Assembly (NCBI GenBank): GCA_050943535.1
Contig: JBMNPJ010000004.1
Coordinates: forward strand, 223,298-287,297
DNA length: 64,000 bases
Reading direction: 5' to 3'
From: Massiliimalia sp050943535
GTDB lineage: Bacteria > Bacillota > Clostridia > Oscillospirales > Ruminococcaceae
The notes under the pieces were generated by a model, which saw nothing but the letters and a program-made list of their open reading frames with translations, was not told the origin of the DNA and made no database searches. Made by a program: the position numbers and the translations under genes. Shown piece after piece: positions 8,236-17,162 of the stretch (its first letter is position 1; every line of letters begins with the position of its first letter).

Positions 8236-8940
8236 TTAAGGATTTTTTTTAGAACTAGCAGAAGAATGATTTTTGGTGAAAGCTGACTTTTTGCGCTTTC
8301 TCAAGGGGAGAGGCTTTTCATTTGGAAGCGATTGTTTTCGTTCCTTCTGTGCGGATTGTGCCTGCTTTTTCTCTTTTTTCAAGGGGCGGTTTTTGACTGA
8401 AAAACCAAAGGTCCCCAGTGATTTTCCCAGTTCAAAATATTCTCCGTGAGCAAATGCCGCTAGTCCGCACCGATCCAGACGCAAAGCTCCTTTTTCGTCT
8501 AAACAGCGGGAATCTACATTGACAGCTACAACATCTGCTAAGAACATGTCATGGGTTCCCAACGGAATGATCTGACTGACTCTGCATTCAATGCTTAATG
8601 GACTTTCTTTGATAGCAGGAGCAGACACCACTGCAGAAGCTTCCGGTGTAAGATGGCAAATGGAGAATTTGTCCAGGTCCCGTCCGGAACGGACACCGCA
8701 GAAATCTGCTGCCCATACCAAATCTTTGGTAGTCAGATTAATCACAAACTCGCCGCTTTCTTTAATGATATTGTAGGAGTAACGGCTGGGACGCACAGAA
8801 ATATAGGTTTTGGAAGGTTTTGTGTTGATGATTCCTGTCCAGGCAATGGTCAGCACATTGGGATGGTCGACAGTGCCGCAGGAAACCATGACAGGGGGAA
8901 GGGGCGCTAAAAGCGCTCCGCCTTTCCAGGACTCTTTCAT
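8236..8940 (-). CDS. flavin reductase family protein with basic C-terminal tail
   Basis: 234 residues. Residues 1-175 form an FMN-binding split-barrel domain of the flavin reductase/flavoredoxin family (ISVRPSRYSYNIIKESGEFVINL is characteristic). Residues about 185-234 are a Lys/Arg/Gln-rich tail, low in complexity and probably disordered or nucleic-acid or membrane-surface binding. The gene begins 36 nt after metH with AAAGGAG before ATG 8940, so it is most likely co-transcribed with the methionine genes. A role in supplying reduced flavin for re-reduction of MetH cobalamin is an inference from position only. Confidence 0.8.
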   Translation of the reverse strand: MKESWKGGALLAPLPPVMVSCGTVDHPNVLTIAWTGIINTKPSKTYISVRPSRYSYNIIKESGEFVINLTTKDLVWAADFCGVRSGRDLDKFSICHLTPEASAVVSAPAIKESPLSIECRVSQIIPLGTHDMFLADVVAVNVDSRCLDEKGALRLDRCGLAAFAHGEYFELGKSLGTFGFSVKNRPLKKEKKQAQSAQKERKQSLPNEKPLPLRKRKKSAFTKNHSSASSKKNP

Positions 8941-8976
8941 AATCGTTCAGCTCCTTTTAGTAAGGGAACCAGAAGG

Positions 8977-11367
8977 TTATCCCAATACTTTTTTGGCGAT
9001 ATCCACTGATTGTTTAGCATCTTTTGCGTAATAATCGGCGCCGATTTTTTTCGCATAATCCGGGGTGAGTACTGCACCGCCTACCCAGATGGTACAGTCA
9101 ACGGCGCCGCGCAGTGCCTGAATGGTAGCCTCCATGTTGACCACAGTGGTGGTCATTAAGGCACTCAGACCTACCAGTTTGGCACCGGTACGGATGGTTT
9201 CAGAAACTACGGTTTCAATAGGGACATCTTTTCCAAGGTCGATAATTTCATATCCATAGTTTTCCAAAATTACCTTGACAATATTTTTTCCAATGTCGTG
9301 AACATCGCCTTTGACAGTGGCCAAAATGATTTTTCCTTTGGACACCTGTTTGGCGTCTTTTTGGCTGGCCAATCGTTTGCGGATTTCTTCAAAGGCAGCC
9401 TGTGCTGCAGTTGCGGATTGGATCAGCTGAGGCAGGAAGATTTCTCCTTTTTCAAATCGAATTCCCACCTGATCCAGAGCGGGAATTAAAATTCCCTGAA
9501 CAAGCTCCATAGGTTCGGTATGTTCTAACAGTGTTTTGGCAGCGTCAGCTGCACAGTCTTTCAGTCCGTTTTTAACAGCGTCTTCCAAAGACATCTGTGA
9601 GGAAGATGCTGGAGAAGACACAGGGGAAGCGTCCGTTCCGGTCTGTGCCTGTTTTGCAATATATTGCACGGCACCCAAATCTTTTGCGTATAGCACATTA
9701 AATGCGTCAATGGCATCCGTCATGGTTTTCAGATTAGGATTGATAATCGGCAGATCCAAACCATGTGCCATAGCCAGTGTTAAGAAAGAAGCGTTGATTA
9801 ACTGGCGATTAGGCAGTCCGAAAGAAATATTGGAGACCCCGAGTACTGTTTTCAGTCCCAGCTGTTCTTTTACCATCTGCACTGCATGAAGGGTTTCCAC
9901 CACTTCTTTCTGCTGAACAGAGGCAGTCAAGGTCAGGCAGTCAATGTAGACATCTTCTTTTGGAATTCCATAAGAAAGGGCAGTTTCCAAAATCCGCTGA
10001 GCAATGGCAAACCGTTCTTCAGCAGTGAGAGGAATTCCTTTGTCGTCCATGGTAAGCCCTACCACAGCGGCACCGTATTTTTTTACAATAGGCAGAATTT
10101 TGTGAAGTACAGCCTGTTCTCCGTTTACAGAATTGACCAACGGTTTTCCGTTATAAACCCGCAGGGCGCTTTCAATTACTGCAGGGTCGGAAGAGTCAAT
10201 TTGCAAAGGAACATCTACAACACCCTGCAGCTGTTTTACGGTTTCTACCATCATGGATACTTCGTCAATTTCCGGAAGACCTACATTCACGTCCAGGATA
10301 TGTGCGCCGGCATTCACCTGAGAAATGGCCTGAGTGAGAATATATCCCATATTTTTGTCAATCAGAGCCTGCTTAAACAGTTTTTTTCCGGTAGGGTTAA
10401 TTCGCTCCCCAATGATTTTTACGCCGTCTACAGGAACCCACTGATTGCCGCTGCACACAGCAGAAACCGGCTGATAATTGCGATTGCCGATTTTAGCATC
10501 AGAAAGCGCCGCTTTCAGTGCCTTGATATATTCCGGATCGGTGCCGCAGCATCCGCCCAGAATCGTGGTGCCGAAAGCAAGAGCTTTGGCAGCGGTTTCG
10601 GCAAAGTCTTTGGGAGAAATGTGATAGGTGTTGGAGTCAAGGTCCGGAAGACCGGCATTTGCTTTCATAATTAAAGGAAGATGGGTGCATTGGCTCATTC
10701 GTTCCATCAAAGGCAGAATTTCTGCCGGCCCCAGAGAACAGTTAATGCCGATGGCATCCACACCTAATCCAGTTAAGGTCAAAGCGGCGGATTCTACAGG
10801 AACCCCAGCAAAGGTCCGTCCGTTTTGTTCAAAGGTCATGGTACAGAATACAGGCAGATTGGTGTGTTCTTTACATGCCAATACAGCCGCTTTCATTTCC
10901 AGCAGGTCAGTCATGGTTTCCAGTACAATCAGATCAGCACCTGCTTGAGCGCCGGCCTGCACCATTTCCCGGAAGATATCATAGGCATCTTCAAAGGACA
11001 GGGTACCGTTGGGTTCCAATAATTCACCAATGGGGCCAATGTCCAAAGCAACGGCGGCGTCAGTACCTTCGCAGGCTTTTTTTGCATTCTGGATTCCTGC
11101 ATGCACCAGCTCATCCACAGAAAATTCGCAGTGAGACAGTTTATAGCGGTTGGCGCTGAAGGTGTTGGCGTAGATAATATCTGCACCGGCAGCCAGGTAT
11201 TGTTTATGAATCTGAATAATTAATTCAGGGTGAGTCACATTGAGTGCTTCCGGAACTTTTCCCATAGGGGCACCTGCTTTTTGCAGCATGGTGCCCATGG
11301 CGCCGTCCAGTAAAATCACCTGATCAGCAGGAATTTGATGTTGTGTAAGCCATTCTTTTTTCAGCAT
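8977..11367 (-). CDS. metH: cobalamin-dependent methionine synthase, short form without activation domain
   Basis: 796 residues versus about 1200 in E. coli MetH. The order is a homocysteine S-methyltransferase domain (about 1-295, zinc ligands Cys210 and Cys273/Cys274 in GGCCGTDP), a pterin/methyl-tetrahydrofolate-binding domain (about 312-565, GERINPTGKK at 320), and a helical cap plus B12-binding domain (about 590-796, DVHDIGKN with the cobalt-ligating His at 690). It transfers a methyl group from 5-methyl-THF through cobalamin to homocysteine. The C-terminal AdoMet-binding activation domain is missing and is supplied by the adjacent gene, whose stop overlaps this start by 7 nt. MetF nearby makes the methyl donor. 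Confidence 0.95.
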   Translation of the reverse strand: MLKKEWLTQHQIPADQVILLDGAMGTMLQKAGAPMGKVPEALNVTHPELIIQIHKQYLAAGADIIYANTFSANRYKLSHCEFSVDELVHAGIQNAKKACEGTDAAVALDIGPIGELLEPNGTLSFEDAYDIFREMVQAGAQAGADLIVLETMTDLLEMKAAVLACKEHTNLPVFCTMTFEQNGRTFAGVPVESAALTLTGLGVDAIGINCSLGPAEILPLMERMSQCTHLPLIMKANAGLPDLDSNTYHISPKDFAETAAKALAFGTTILGGCCGTDPEYIKALKAALSDAKIGNRNYQPVSAVCSGNQWVPVDGVKIIGERINPTGKKLFKQALIDKNMGYILTQAISQVNAGAHILDVNVGLPEIDEVSMMVETVKQLQGVVDVPLQIDSSDPAVIESALRVYNGKPLVNSVNGEQAVLHKILPIVKKYGAAVVGLTMDDKGIPLTAEERFAIAQRILETALSYGIPKEDVYIDCLTLTASVQQKEVVETLHAVQMVKEQLGLKTVLGVSNISFGLPNRQLINASFLTLAMAHGLDLPIINPNLKTMTDAIDAFNVLYAKDLGAVQYIAKQAQTGTDASPVSSPASSSQMSLEDAVKNGLKDCAADAAKTLLEHTEPMELVQGILIPALDQVGIRFEKGEIFLPQLIQSATAAQAAFEEIRKRLASQKDAKQVSKGKIILATVKGDVHDIGKNIVKVILENYGYEIIDLGKDVPIETVVSETIRTGAKLVGLSALMTTTVVNMEATIQALRGAVDCTIWVGGAVLTPDYAKKIGADYYAKDAKQSVDIAKKVLG

Positions 11368-12038
11368 TGGGTACCTCTCTTTCGGAATGGGCAGTGGGAA
11401 CGATTGTTGCAGAAATCACATTTATTCGGTCTGGGATCTTTGGCGGTATCAGATATTCCCAAAATTGCTGTCACCGACTTTCCGGGTGTCAGCAGCATAC
11501 TGGAGTTTGTCGTCAATCCGATTTTTCGATGAGCATCCAAAAATTCCAGAAAATCTTTTTGAAACGAAATGGACCAGTCTCCATAACCGGGACTGAACCG
11601 CCAGGTTAGGTGAAATCCTTCTTTGGAAACATCCTGTGACAGCTGCTTTTCCACAGCGTCTGCTACTGCTTCGATGGCTGTAGAAGCACAACTGTCTAAA
11701 ATCACTCCTTCATCAGGATCAGAGAGCATCTTTCTGCGGATGAGACGATCCATCTCGTTTCCCAGTGTTCCGCAGAACAGATAGGCTTCCCGGCAGTTTT
11801 TTAGGTGCTCCTGAAGATCTTTGCTAACAAGGGTGATGGAGGTATCTTTGATACCAATTCCTTGGTCGTTTGTCTCTAACGCAATGCGCCGGTACAAATA
11901 TTTGGGAGAAATGGTTTCCAAAGTTTCCGTGATACAGCGGTCGATGAGAGCGTTTAAATGGGTGGGAATCTGCGTTCCCTGATATCCCAGATATCGTAGG
12001 ATTTCTTCTCTATTTAAAGTGTTGATTGTTATTTGCAT
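11361..12038 (-). CDS. stand-alone MetH activation (reactivation) protein
   Basis: A 225-residue protein matching the methionine synthase activation-domain fold that binds AdoMet and remethylates inactive cob(II)alamin. GYGDWSISFQ and the SVTAILGISD region (about residues 150-200) are typical. It is a separate polypeptide here and overlaps metH by 7 nt, so translational coupling is likely. The extreme C-terminus carries Cys207, Cys210, Cys216 and Cys225 (CDFCNNRSHC), a cluster not present in the E. coli domain that could bind metal or take part in electron transfer. ATG 12038 has AAAGGAAA upstream and lies inside the end of the phosphorylase gene (10-nt overlap). Confidence 0.85.
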   Translation of the reverse strand: MQITINTLNREEILRYLGYQGTQIPTHLNALIDRCITETLETISPKYLYRRIALETNDQGIGIKDTSITLVSKDLQEHLKNCREAYLFCGTLGNEMDRLIRRKMLSDPDEGVILDSCASTAIEAVADAVEKQLSQDVSKEGFHLTWRFSPGYGDWSISFQKDFLEFLDAHRKIGLTTNSSMLLTPGKSVTAILGISDTAKDPRPNKCDFCNNRSHCPFRKRGTQC

Positions 12039-12823
12039 GCAGTATTTCCTTTTGTTAGAGTTTGTCTCATTTTATGGGCACAGGTAAAGGCAACAGCTAA
12101 ATACCGGTGGCGCAGATCCATGCCTTGGTTTACGCCCAAGCTGCGTCGATCCCAGCTTTCGTTGTCCAGGTTATCCGCCGCATATAAAAACTGAGCAAAA
12201 TGCACCCCTCGGAATTTGGCAACTGCTGCCAGGGCAGAGCATTCCATCTCCACAGCCAGACATCCCTGACTTTTGCGCAGAGACATTTTGTCCGGAGTTT
12301 CCCGGTAAAAGGCGTCAGTTGTCCAGACTTTGCCTGCCACAGAATAAAATCCCAGATGGCTGAGACTTTCCGTGACTAGATTGATAGCGGCAGACTCCAA
12401 AGGAAGTTCTTCGCTGTCCGGAAGATAGTGATAGGAGGTGCCTTCATCCCGATAGGCATGGGTAGGAACAATGATAGTTCCATCATCAATGGATCGGTCC
12501 AGCACGCCGCAGGAACCGAAAAACACAAAGTATCGGCTACCTTTGGCAATCATATCCTCCATCATACCAGCTGCCGCAGGGGCACCTACTGGAGATAAAT
12601 ACATGGCGGCAGTAATGCCGTTCCAGCAAACCTGATATACGGGAAACAGACCATTGGCAGAAACCAGATTGGCAATCACCGGAGCATTTTGCTCCTGGGC
12701 AAAGGTTTCTACAATATTTCGGGAAAAGGTAGAGATGCATAATGCAGGGAAATCCTTAATAGGAGAAACGCACTCACATGGTTCAATAACCGCTTTGGGA
12801 TTAGGATCATAGAGAATCGCCAA
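12029..12823 (-). CDS. nucleoside phosphorylase (PNP/UDP family)
   Basis: 264 residues from TTG 12823, chosen because AAAGGAGG lies 7 nt upstream; it also removes the overlap with metF. The frame is open further up to an ATG at 12910 inside metF, but that ATG has no ribosome site. Family marks include the FFGSCGVLDRSI phosphate/ribose loop, THAYRDEGTSYHY and the signature MEMECSALAAVAKFRG near residue 210. It cleaves a purine or pyrimidine nucleoside with phosphate. The substrate is not clear, and the uridine phosphorylase-like branch looks closest. In this methionine block a link to salvage of AdoMet-cycle nucleosides is possible but unproven. Confidence 0.85.
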   Translation of the reverse strand: MAILYDPNPKAVIEPCECVSPIKDFPALCISTFSRNIVETFAQEQNAPVIANLVSANGLFPVYQVCWNGITAAMYLSPVGAPAAAGMMEDMIAKGSRYFVFFGSCGVLDRSIDDGTIIVPTHAYRDEGTSYHYLPDSEELPLESAAINLVTESLSHLGFYSVAGKVWTTDAFYRETPDKMSLRKSQGCLAVEMECSALAAVAKFRGVHFAQFLYAADNLDNESWDRRSLGVNQGMDLRHRYLAVAFTCAHKMRQTLTKGNTACK

Positions 12824-12869
12824 GAAAATACCTCCTTTGCTGCCTGTAATTGTTCTGTGATGAAATCGC

Positions 12870-13769
12870 TTAATTGCTGGATGGGGAAGTGCGGTTGCAG
12901 GCAGCCACAATGCTGCGAATGTTTTCGGTAATCCGGCGGGCAGTATCCACGTTATTCATGGTATACAGATGAATTCCCCGCACATCATTGGAAATCAGGT
13001 CCACAATCTGATCGGTAGCATAGGAAATGCCGGCGTCGTGAAGGGCCTGAGGATCATCAGCGTATTTGTTCAGCAGTTTAGAAAATTTATTTGGGATGCT
13101 GGCGCCGCACATCGTGACAGTTCGCTCAATCTGGCGCTTGTTGATAATGGGCATAATTCCCGCTTCGATGGGCAGGTCAATACCTGCTTTCAACAGTTTT
13201 TCATGAAAGCGGTAGAAATGTTCGTTGTCAAAAAACAGCTGGGTTACCAGGTGGGTTACTCCTGCGTCTACTTTTCGTTTCAGATGTTCAATGTCTTCAT
13301 CCAGACTAGAAGCGTCACAGTGACCTTCCGGATAGCAGGCGCCGATCACATTGAAAGATGGGTCATAGGTGCGGATAAAGGAAACCAGATCACTGGCATG
13401 ATGAAAATCGTTTTTGCACTGTGTTTCAGGAGTAATGTCTCCCCGAAGTGCCAGAATATTTTGGATTCCGTTTTGTTTTAAATGGTACAGGGTTTCCATG
13501 ATTTCTTCTTTGGTGGAGCCAACACAGGTCAGGTGGCTTACCGGTTCAATCTGATATTCGCTTTTAATCAGTGATGCGATTTCACAGGTCTTATTCTTTT
13601 GAATGGAAGATCCTCCGGCACCATAGGTCACACTGATAAAGTCTACCGGCATTCCCCGCAGTCCCAGCAGGGTGTTGTAAATGGTATCCACAGAACTGGT
13701 CTTTTTAGGCGGGAATACTTCAAAGGAATAAACGACTTTTTTATGGGAAAATAAATGGGATAAATTCAT
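12870..13769 (-). CDS. metF: 5,10-methylenetetrahydrofolate reductase
   Basis: 299-residue flavoprotein TIM barrel reducing methylene-THF to 5-methyl-THF, the methyl donor for the neighbouring MetH. The N-terminal SFEVFPPK holds the conserved catalytic Glu (residue 17). VTYGAGGSS, HLTCVGST, ALRGD and AGIMPI are the usual folate/FAD-site blocks. ATG 13769 is preferred because AAGGAGG lies 5 nt upstream; an ATG 8 codons earlier lacks one. It sits 20 nt after tatD. MetF and MetH on one transcript fits a methionine-biosynthesis operon. Confidence 0.95.
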   Translation of the reverse strand: MNLSHLFSHKKVVYSFEVFPPKKTSSVDTIYNTLLGLRGMPVDFISVTYGAGGSSIQKNKTCEIASLIKSEYQIEPVSHLTCVGSTKEEIMETLYHLKQNGIQNILALRGDITPETQCKNDFHHASDLVSFIRTYDPSFNVIGACYPEGHCDASSLDEDIEHLKRKVDAGVTHLVTQLFFDNEHFYRFHEKLLKAGIDLPIEAGIMPIINKRQIERTVTMCGASIPNKFSKLLNKYADDPQALHDAGISYATDQIVDLISNDVRGIHLYTMNNVDTARRITENIRSIVAACNRTSPSSN

Positions 13770-13789
13770 GGGAACCTCCTTGCAATGGG

Positions 13790-14563
13790 TCAATCAATAG
13801 AAAACAGCCGGCGGGCATTTTCTGTGGTACGGTCAATCATTTCTTGAACAGGCAGGTTTTTAAGCTCTGCCATTTTTTGGGCGGTATAGGGAATCATGGA
13901 AGAATCACACCGCTTGCCACGGAAGGGAACCGGAGCCATATATGGGCAGTCGGTTTCCAAAAGCAACCGGTCTTCGGGAATGACCTCGACTGCCTCCAGT
14001 GCTCTCCGGGCATTTTTAAAGGTCAATACACCGGTAAAACCAATGTACATTCCCAGCTTTACAATTTCTTTTGCAGTTTCGGCAGAACCGGAAAAGCAGT
14101 GAACCACTCCGCTGGGACGGTATTTTTTTAACAGAGCCATGGTGTCTTCCCAGGCATCCCTGGCATGGATAATCACGGGAAGGTTTAGTTCTTTTGCCAG
14201 AGCCAACTGCTCTTCAAATACTTTTTTCTGAATTTCCCGTCCGGGATCTTCGTAATAATAGTCCAGGCCAATTTCTCCAATGGCTACTGCTTTTGGGTGT
14301 TTGGACAAAGCTTCCAGCTGCTGCAGGTAATTTTCCGGCAGACTGTCCGCTCCGTCGGGATGAATGCCCACACTGCAGTAAAAAAACGGATAGCGTTCGG
14401 ACAACTGGATTCCGCTTTCAGAGGAAGGGAGATCACATCCTGCATTGAGAACATAGCTGACACCGCTTTGGTGAATCTGGTCAATGATGGCTTGCTGGTC
14501 TTCCAGAAAACGAGAATCGTTATAGTGGGCATGTGAATCAAAAATATTTTGATATTGCATCAT
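13790..14563 (-). CDS. tatD: TatD family metal-dependent hydrolase
   Basis: 257 residues, the usual TatD/YcfH length. Metal-ligand motifs of the amidohydrolase barrel are present: DSHAHYND at 9-16, EIGLDYYY near 96, HARDAW, HCFSGS and ETDCPYMAP near 203. Family members are 3'-5' exonucleases or deoxyribonucleases involved in DNA repair and RNA quality control. Its position directly after metG is common in Firmicutes, where yabD follows metS. No independent promoter was found between the metG hairpin and this start, so it probably depends on read-through from metG. Confidence 0.92.
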   Translation of the reverse strand: MMQYQNIFDSHAHYNDSRFLEDQQAIIDQIHQSGVSYVLNAGCDLPSSESGIQLSERYPFFYCSVGIHPDGADSLPENYLQQLEALSKHPKAVAIGEIGLDYYYEDPGREIQKKVFEEQLALAKELNLPVIIHARDAWEDTMALLKKYRPSGVVHCFSGSAETAKEIVKLGMYIGFTGVLTFKNARRALEAVEVIPEDRLLLETDCPYMAPVPFRGKRCDSSMIPYTAQKMAELKNLPVQEMIDRTTENARRLFSID

Positions 14564-14584
14564 AGATTGTTTTCCTTTCCAGAA

Positions 14585-14640
14585 ACAAGTTAAGGCAATA
14601 CCCCCACCCAGCCTAAGCGGTGGACCGGCATTGCCTTAAC
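14585..14640 (-). terminator. long hairpin between metG and tatD
   Basis: GTTAAGGCAAT (14589-14599) pairs perfectly with ATTGCCTTAAC (14630-14640), with an inner CCACC/GGTGG stem. Only a weak T-run (TTGTTT) follows on the minus strand, so it may be a partial terminator or processing signal that lets some transcripts continue to tatD-metF-metH. Confidence 0.6.
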
Positions 14641-14672
14641 ACAGGAATTAACGGTTTGGGAAGGGAGAGTGC

Positions 14673-16661
14673 TTAGCGGATTTTAGAACCTGCAGGAATA
14701 GAATCATCCAAAAACAGTACTTTTACATCGCCGTCAGGACAATCTGCTGCAAGGATCATACCGTTGGAGAGTACACCCCGAAGTTTTGCAGGTTTCAGGT
14801 TTGCCACAATGACAACCTTTTTGCCGATCAAATCAGCAGGAGCGTACCATGGAGCGATTCCGGAAACAACCTGACGGGTACCTTCGCCGTCATCCAGCTG
14901 CAGGCACAAAAGCTTATCAGATTTTTTCACTGGTTCGCATTCTTTGATCTGAGCTACCCGAAGTTCTACTTTGGCAAAGTCGTCAATGCCAATGACAGCT
15001 ACACCTTCCGGAGCATCTTTTTTATCAGATTTTTCTTCGCCTTTAGGTTCTTCTTTCTTTTCCTGAGCTTTCTGAGCCTGTTCGATTTCCTTTTCGATTT
15101 CTTCCATCATTTTCTTTTCATCGATCCGGGCAAACAGAGGAACAGCAGTGCCAACTTTTCCTTCTGGCAGAGCTCCGAACTGTGACAGAGAGTCCAGGGT
15201 GTTCAGCTGACAACCCAGCTGATCCATGATTTTAGCGGAAGTTTCCGGCAGGAAGGAAGACAGCAGAGCGCCAATAAAGCGGATGCTTTCCAGCAGATGG
15301 TACAGAACGGTCTGCAGGCGTGGGAGTTTTTCTTCGTCTTTTGCCAGAGCCCACGGAGCGGTTTCGTCAATATATTTGTTGCTTCTTCTTGCCAGATTCA
15401 TAATGCTTTCCAAAGCATCTGCTACCCGGAACTGTTCCATCAGTTTGGTAACTTCTGCAACAGTGTCAGTGCAGGCTTTGCGCAGTTCTTCGTCCAGCGG
15501 TTCGCAGACGCCAGGATTTTTCACTGCGCCGTCAAAGTATTTATTGCTCATGGCAATGGTGCGGTTCACCAGATTGCCGATGGTGTTTGCCAAATCAGAG
15601 TTATAGCGAGCAATGATGTTTTCGTAGGTGATAGTGCCGTCCTGTGCAAAAGGCATTTCCTTGAGCAGGTAGTAACGCATGCCGTCCACAGTAAAGCGTC
15701 TGGAAAGATCGTCCGCATACATGACATTGCCTTTGGATTTACTCATTTTGTCCTGACCGGACAGCAGCCACGGATGTCCGAAAATCTGTTTTGGCAAAGG
15801 CAGATCCAAAGCCATCAGCATAATCGGCCAGTAAATGGTGTGGAACCGGAGAATATCTTTCCCGATGATATGCACATCAGCAGGCCAGTATTTGTGGAAC
15901 AGTTCGCTGCTTCCGTCCGGATCATAGCCCAAAGCGGTGATGTAGTTTGTCAGAGCGTCAATCCATACATAAATAACATGTTTTGGATCAAAGTCTACTG
16001 GAATCCCCCAGCTGAAAGAGGTACGGGATACGCACAAATCCTGCAGACCTGGTTTTAAGAAGTTGTTGACCATTTCTTTCTTTCTGGATTCCGGCTGAAT
16101 AAAGTCAGGATGTTCCTCAATGTACTGCATGAGACGATCCTGGTATTTGCTCATACGGAAGAAATAAGCTTCTTCTTTGGTCTTTTTTACTGGTCTGCCG
16201 CAGTCAGGGCAGCATCCGTCTACCAGCTGAGTTTCAGTCCAGAAGCTTTCACAAGGGGTGCAGTACCAGCCTTCATATTCGCTTTTATAGATGTCACCCT
16301 GGTCATAAAGTTTTTTGAAGATTTTTTTAACGACAGCTTCATGGTAATCGTCGGTAGTCCGGATGAATTTGTCATAAGAACAGTTCATCAAATCCCAGAT
16401 CTGGCGGATTTCACCGGCTACTTTATCTACATAAGCTTTTGGGCTGATTCCCATGCTGTCTGCAATTTCTTCGATTTTCTGGCCGTGTTCATCGGTACCG
16501 GTGAGGAAAAATACGTCTTTGCCCAAAAACCGTTTAAACCGGGCGATGGCGTCGGTCAATACGATTTCATAGGTGTTGCCGATATGAGGCTTTCTGGAAG
16601 TGTACGCGATTGCGGTTGTCAAATAAAATTTTTCTTTGGATGCATTGCATTCCTGACACAT
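14673..16661 (-). CDS. metG: methionyl-tRNA synthetase
   Basis: 662-residue class I aminoacyl-tRNA synthetase charging tRNA-Met. The HIGH-type motif PHIGN is at 25-29, a zinc knuckle (YCTPC and CCPDCG) near residues 125-150, KMSKS in QDKMSKSKGNV near 300, an anticodon-binding helical domain, a Lys/Glu-rich linker (about 530-565) and the C-terminal Trbp111-type tRNA-binding domain (about 560-662) that supports dimerisation. ATG 16661 is chosen because AAAGGATC precedes it and homology starts there; an upstream extension of the frame runs into the T-box terminator. Expression is controlled by the T-box leader directly upstream. Confidence 0.97.
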   Translation of the reverse strand: MCQECNASKEKFYLTTAIAYTSRKPHIGNTYEIVLTDAIARFKRFLGKDVFFLTGTDEHGQKIEEIADSMGISPKAYVDKVAGEIRQIWDLMNCSYDKFIRTTDDYHEAVVKKIFKKLYDQGDIYKSEYEGWYCTPCESFWTETQLVDGCCPDCGRPVKKTKEEAYFFRMSKYQDRLMQYIEEHPDFIQPESRKKEMVNNFLKPGLQDLCVSRTSFSWGIPVDFDPKHVIYVWIDALTNYITALGYDPDGSSELFHKYWPADVHIIGKDILRFHTIYWPIMLMALDLPLPKQIFGHPWLLSGQDKMSKSKGNVMYADDLSRRFTVDGMRYYLLKEMPFAQDGTITYENIIARYNSDLANTIGNLVNRTIAMSNKYFDGAVKNPGVCEPLDEELRKACTDTVAEVTKLMEQFRVADALESIMNLARRSNKYIDETAPWALAKDEEKLPRLQTVLYHLLESIRFIGALLSSFLPETSAKIMDQLGCQLNTLDSLSQFGALPEGKVGTAVPLFARIDEKKMMEEIEKEIEQAQKAQEKKEEPKGEEKSDKKDAPEGVAVIGIDDFAKVELRVAQIKECEPVKKSDKLLCLQLDDGEGTRQVVSGIAPWYAPADLIGKKVVIVANLKPAKLRGVLSNGMILAADCPDGDVKVLFLDDSIPAGSKIR

Positions 16662-16699
16662 AATATAAGATCCTTTCTTTATTTCATAAGCTATGATGA

Positions 16700-16735
16700 A
16701 AACAAAAAGCTCCCGTCCCATGAAAGGACGAGAGC
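16700..16735 (-). terminator. T-box terminator hairpin of metG
   Basis: Minus-strand GCTCTCGTCC (16735-16726) pairs with GGGACGGGAGC (16719-16709), followed by TTTTTGTTTT. It is mutually exclusive with an antiterminator using the T-box sequence at 16741-16763. Confidence 0.85.
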
Positions 16736-16982
16736 ATATGCTTCGTGTTACCACCTTACTTCGCTTTTTCCTCGCGGAAAAAACCTTATCTGCTGCGGAG
16801 TTTTATCCTCGACAGCATATTGCGTTAACGGGCAATCCCGCCGCAGCCTAAACGAAAATGTTCGATTCGGTACGGAGCTCCAAGACCATGTTCAGATACG
16901 TTAGATTTACCCATTTCCATCCTCAGGGCTCTCTGTAAAATCATCCGTACTTACTCTTCTCTTCACAGCTTATTGAGATTAT
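16700..16982 (-). ncRNA. T-box riboswitch, probably methionine-specific
   Basis: A leader of about 280 nt upstream of metG. The T-box core AAGGTGGTAACACG is read on the minus strand at 16745-16758 and the 14 nt around it, followed by a terminator. Further upstream are an AGAGAG element and a specifier-loop-like segment in which ATG follows GAAC (about 16885-16893). ATG would pair with the tRNA-Met anticodon. Uncharged tRNA should stabilise the antiterminator and turn on metG and probably the downstream tatD-metF-metH genes. Confidence 0.88.
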
Positions 16983-16991
16983 ATTTTCTTT

Positions 16992-17021
16992 ATTATATCC
17001 TCAAAAAACAGGTTTTGTCAA
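16992..17021 (-). promoter_or_regulatory. promoter of the T-box/metG transcript
   Basis: Minus strand TTGACA (17021-17016), 18-nt spacer, TATAAT (16997-16992). Confidence 0.75.
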
Positions 17022-17072
17022 GAGGTGGGTCAGCTGTGATGGACAATGGGGAGAAAATCAGTTGGAAATAGG

Positions 17073-17101
17073 TTGAAGGGGAAAGTCTGATGTGATATAG
17101 T
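17073..17101 (+). promoter_or_regulatory. probable promoter of the S66 peptidase gene
   Basis: TTGAAG (17073-17078), 17-nt spacer, TATAGT (17096-17101), 62 nt before GTG 17163. Confidence 0.6.
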
Positions 17102-17162
17102 AGGATGTAATAAACAGCGCAGCCTGAAAGTATCTGAAATTTGACGTAAGGAGGGATTTGCT

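Noticed and set aside
14585..14640. Interspersed REP/BIME-type repeat
   Set aside because: I saw no second copy of the 52-nt hairpin in the window, so it is listed as a terminator-like hairpin.
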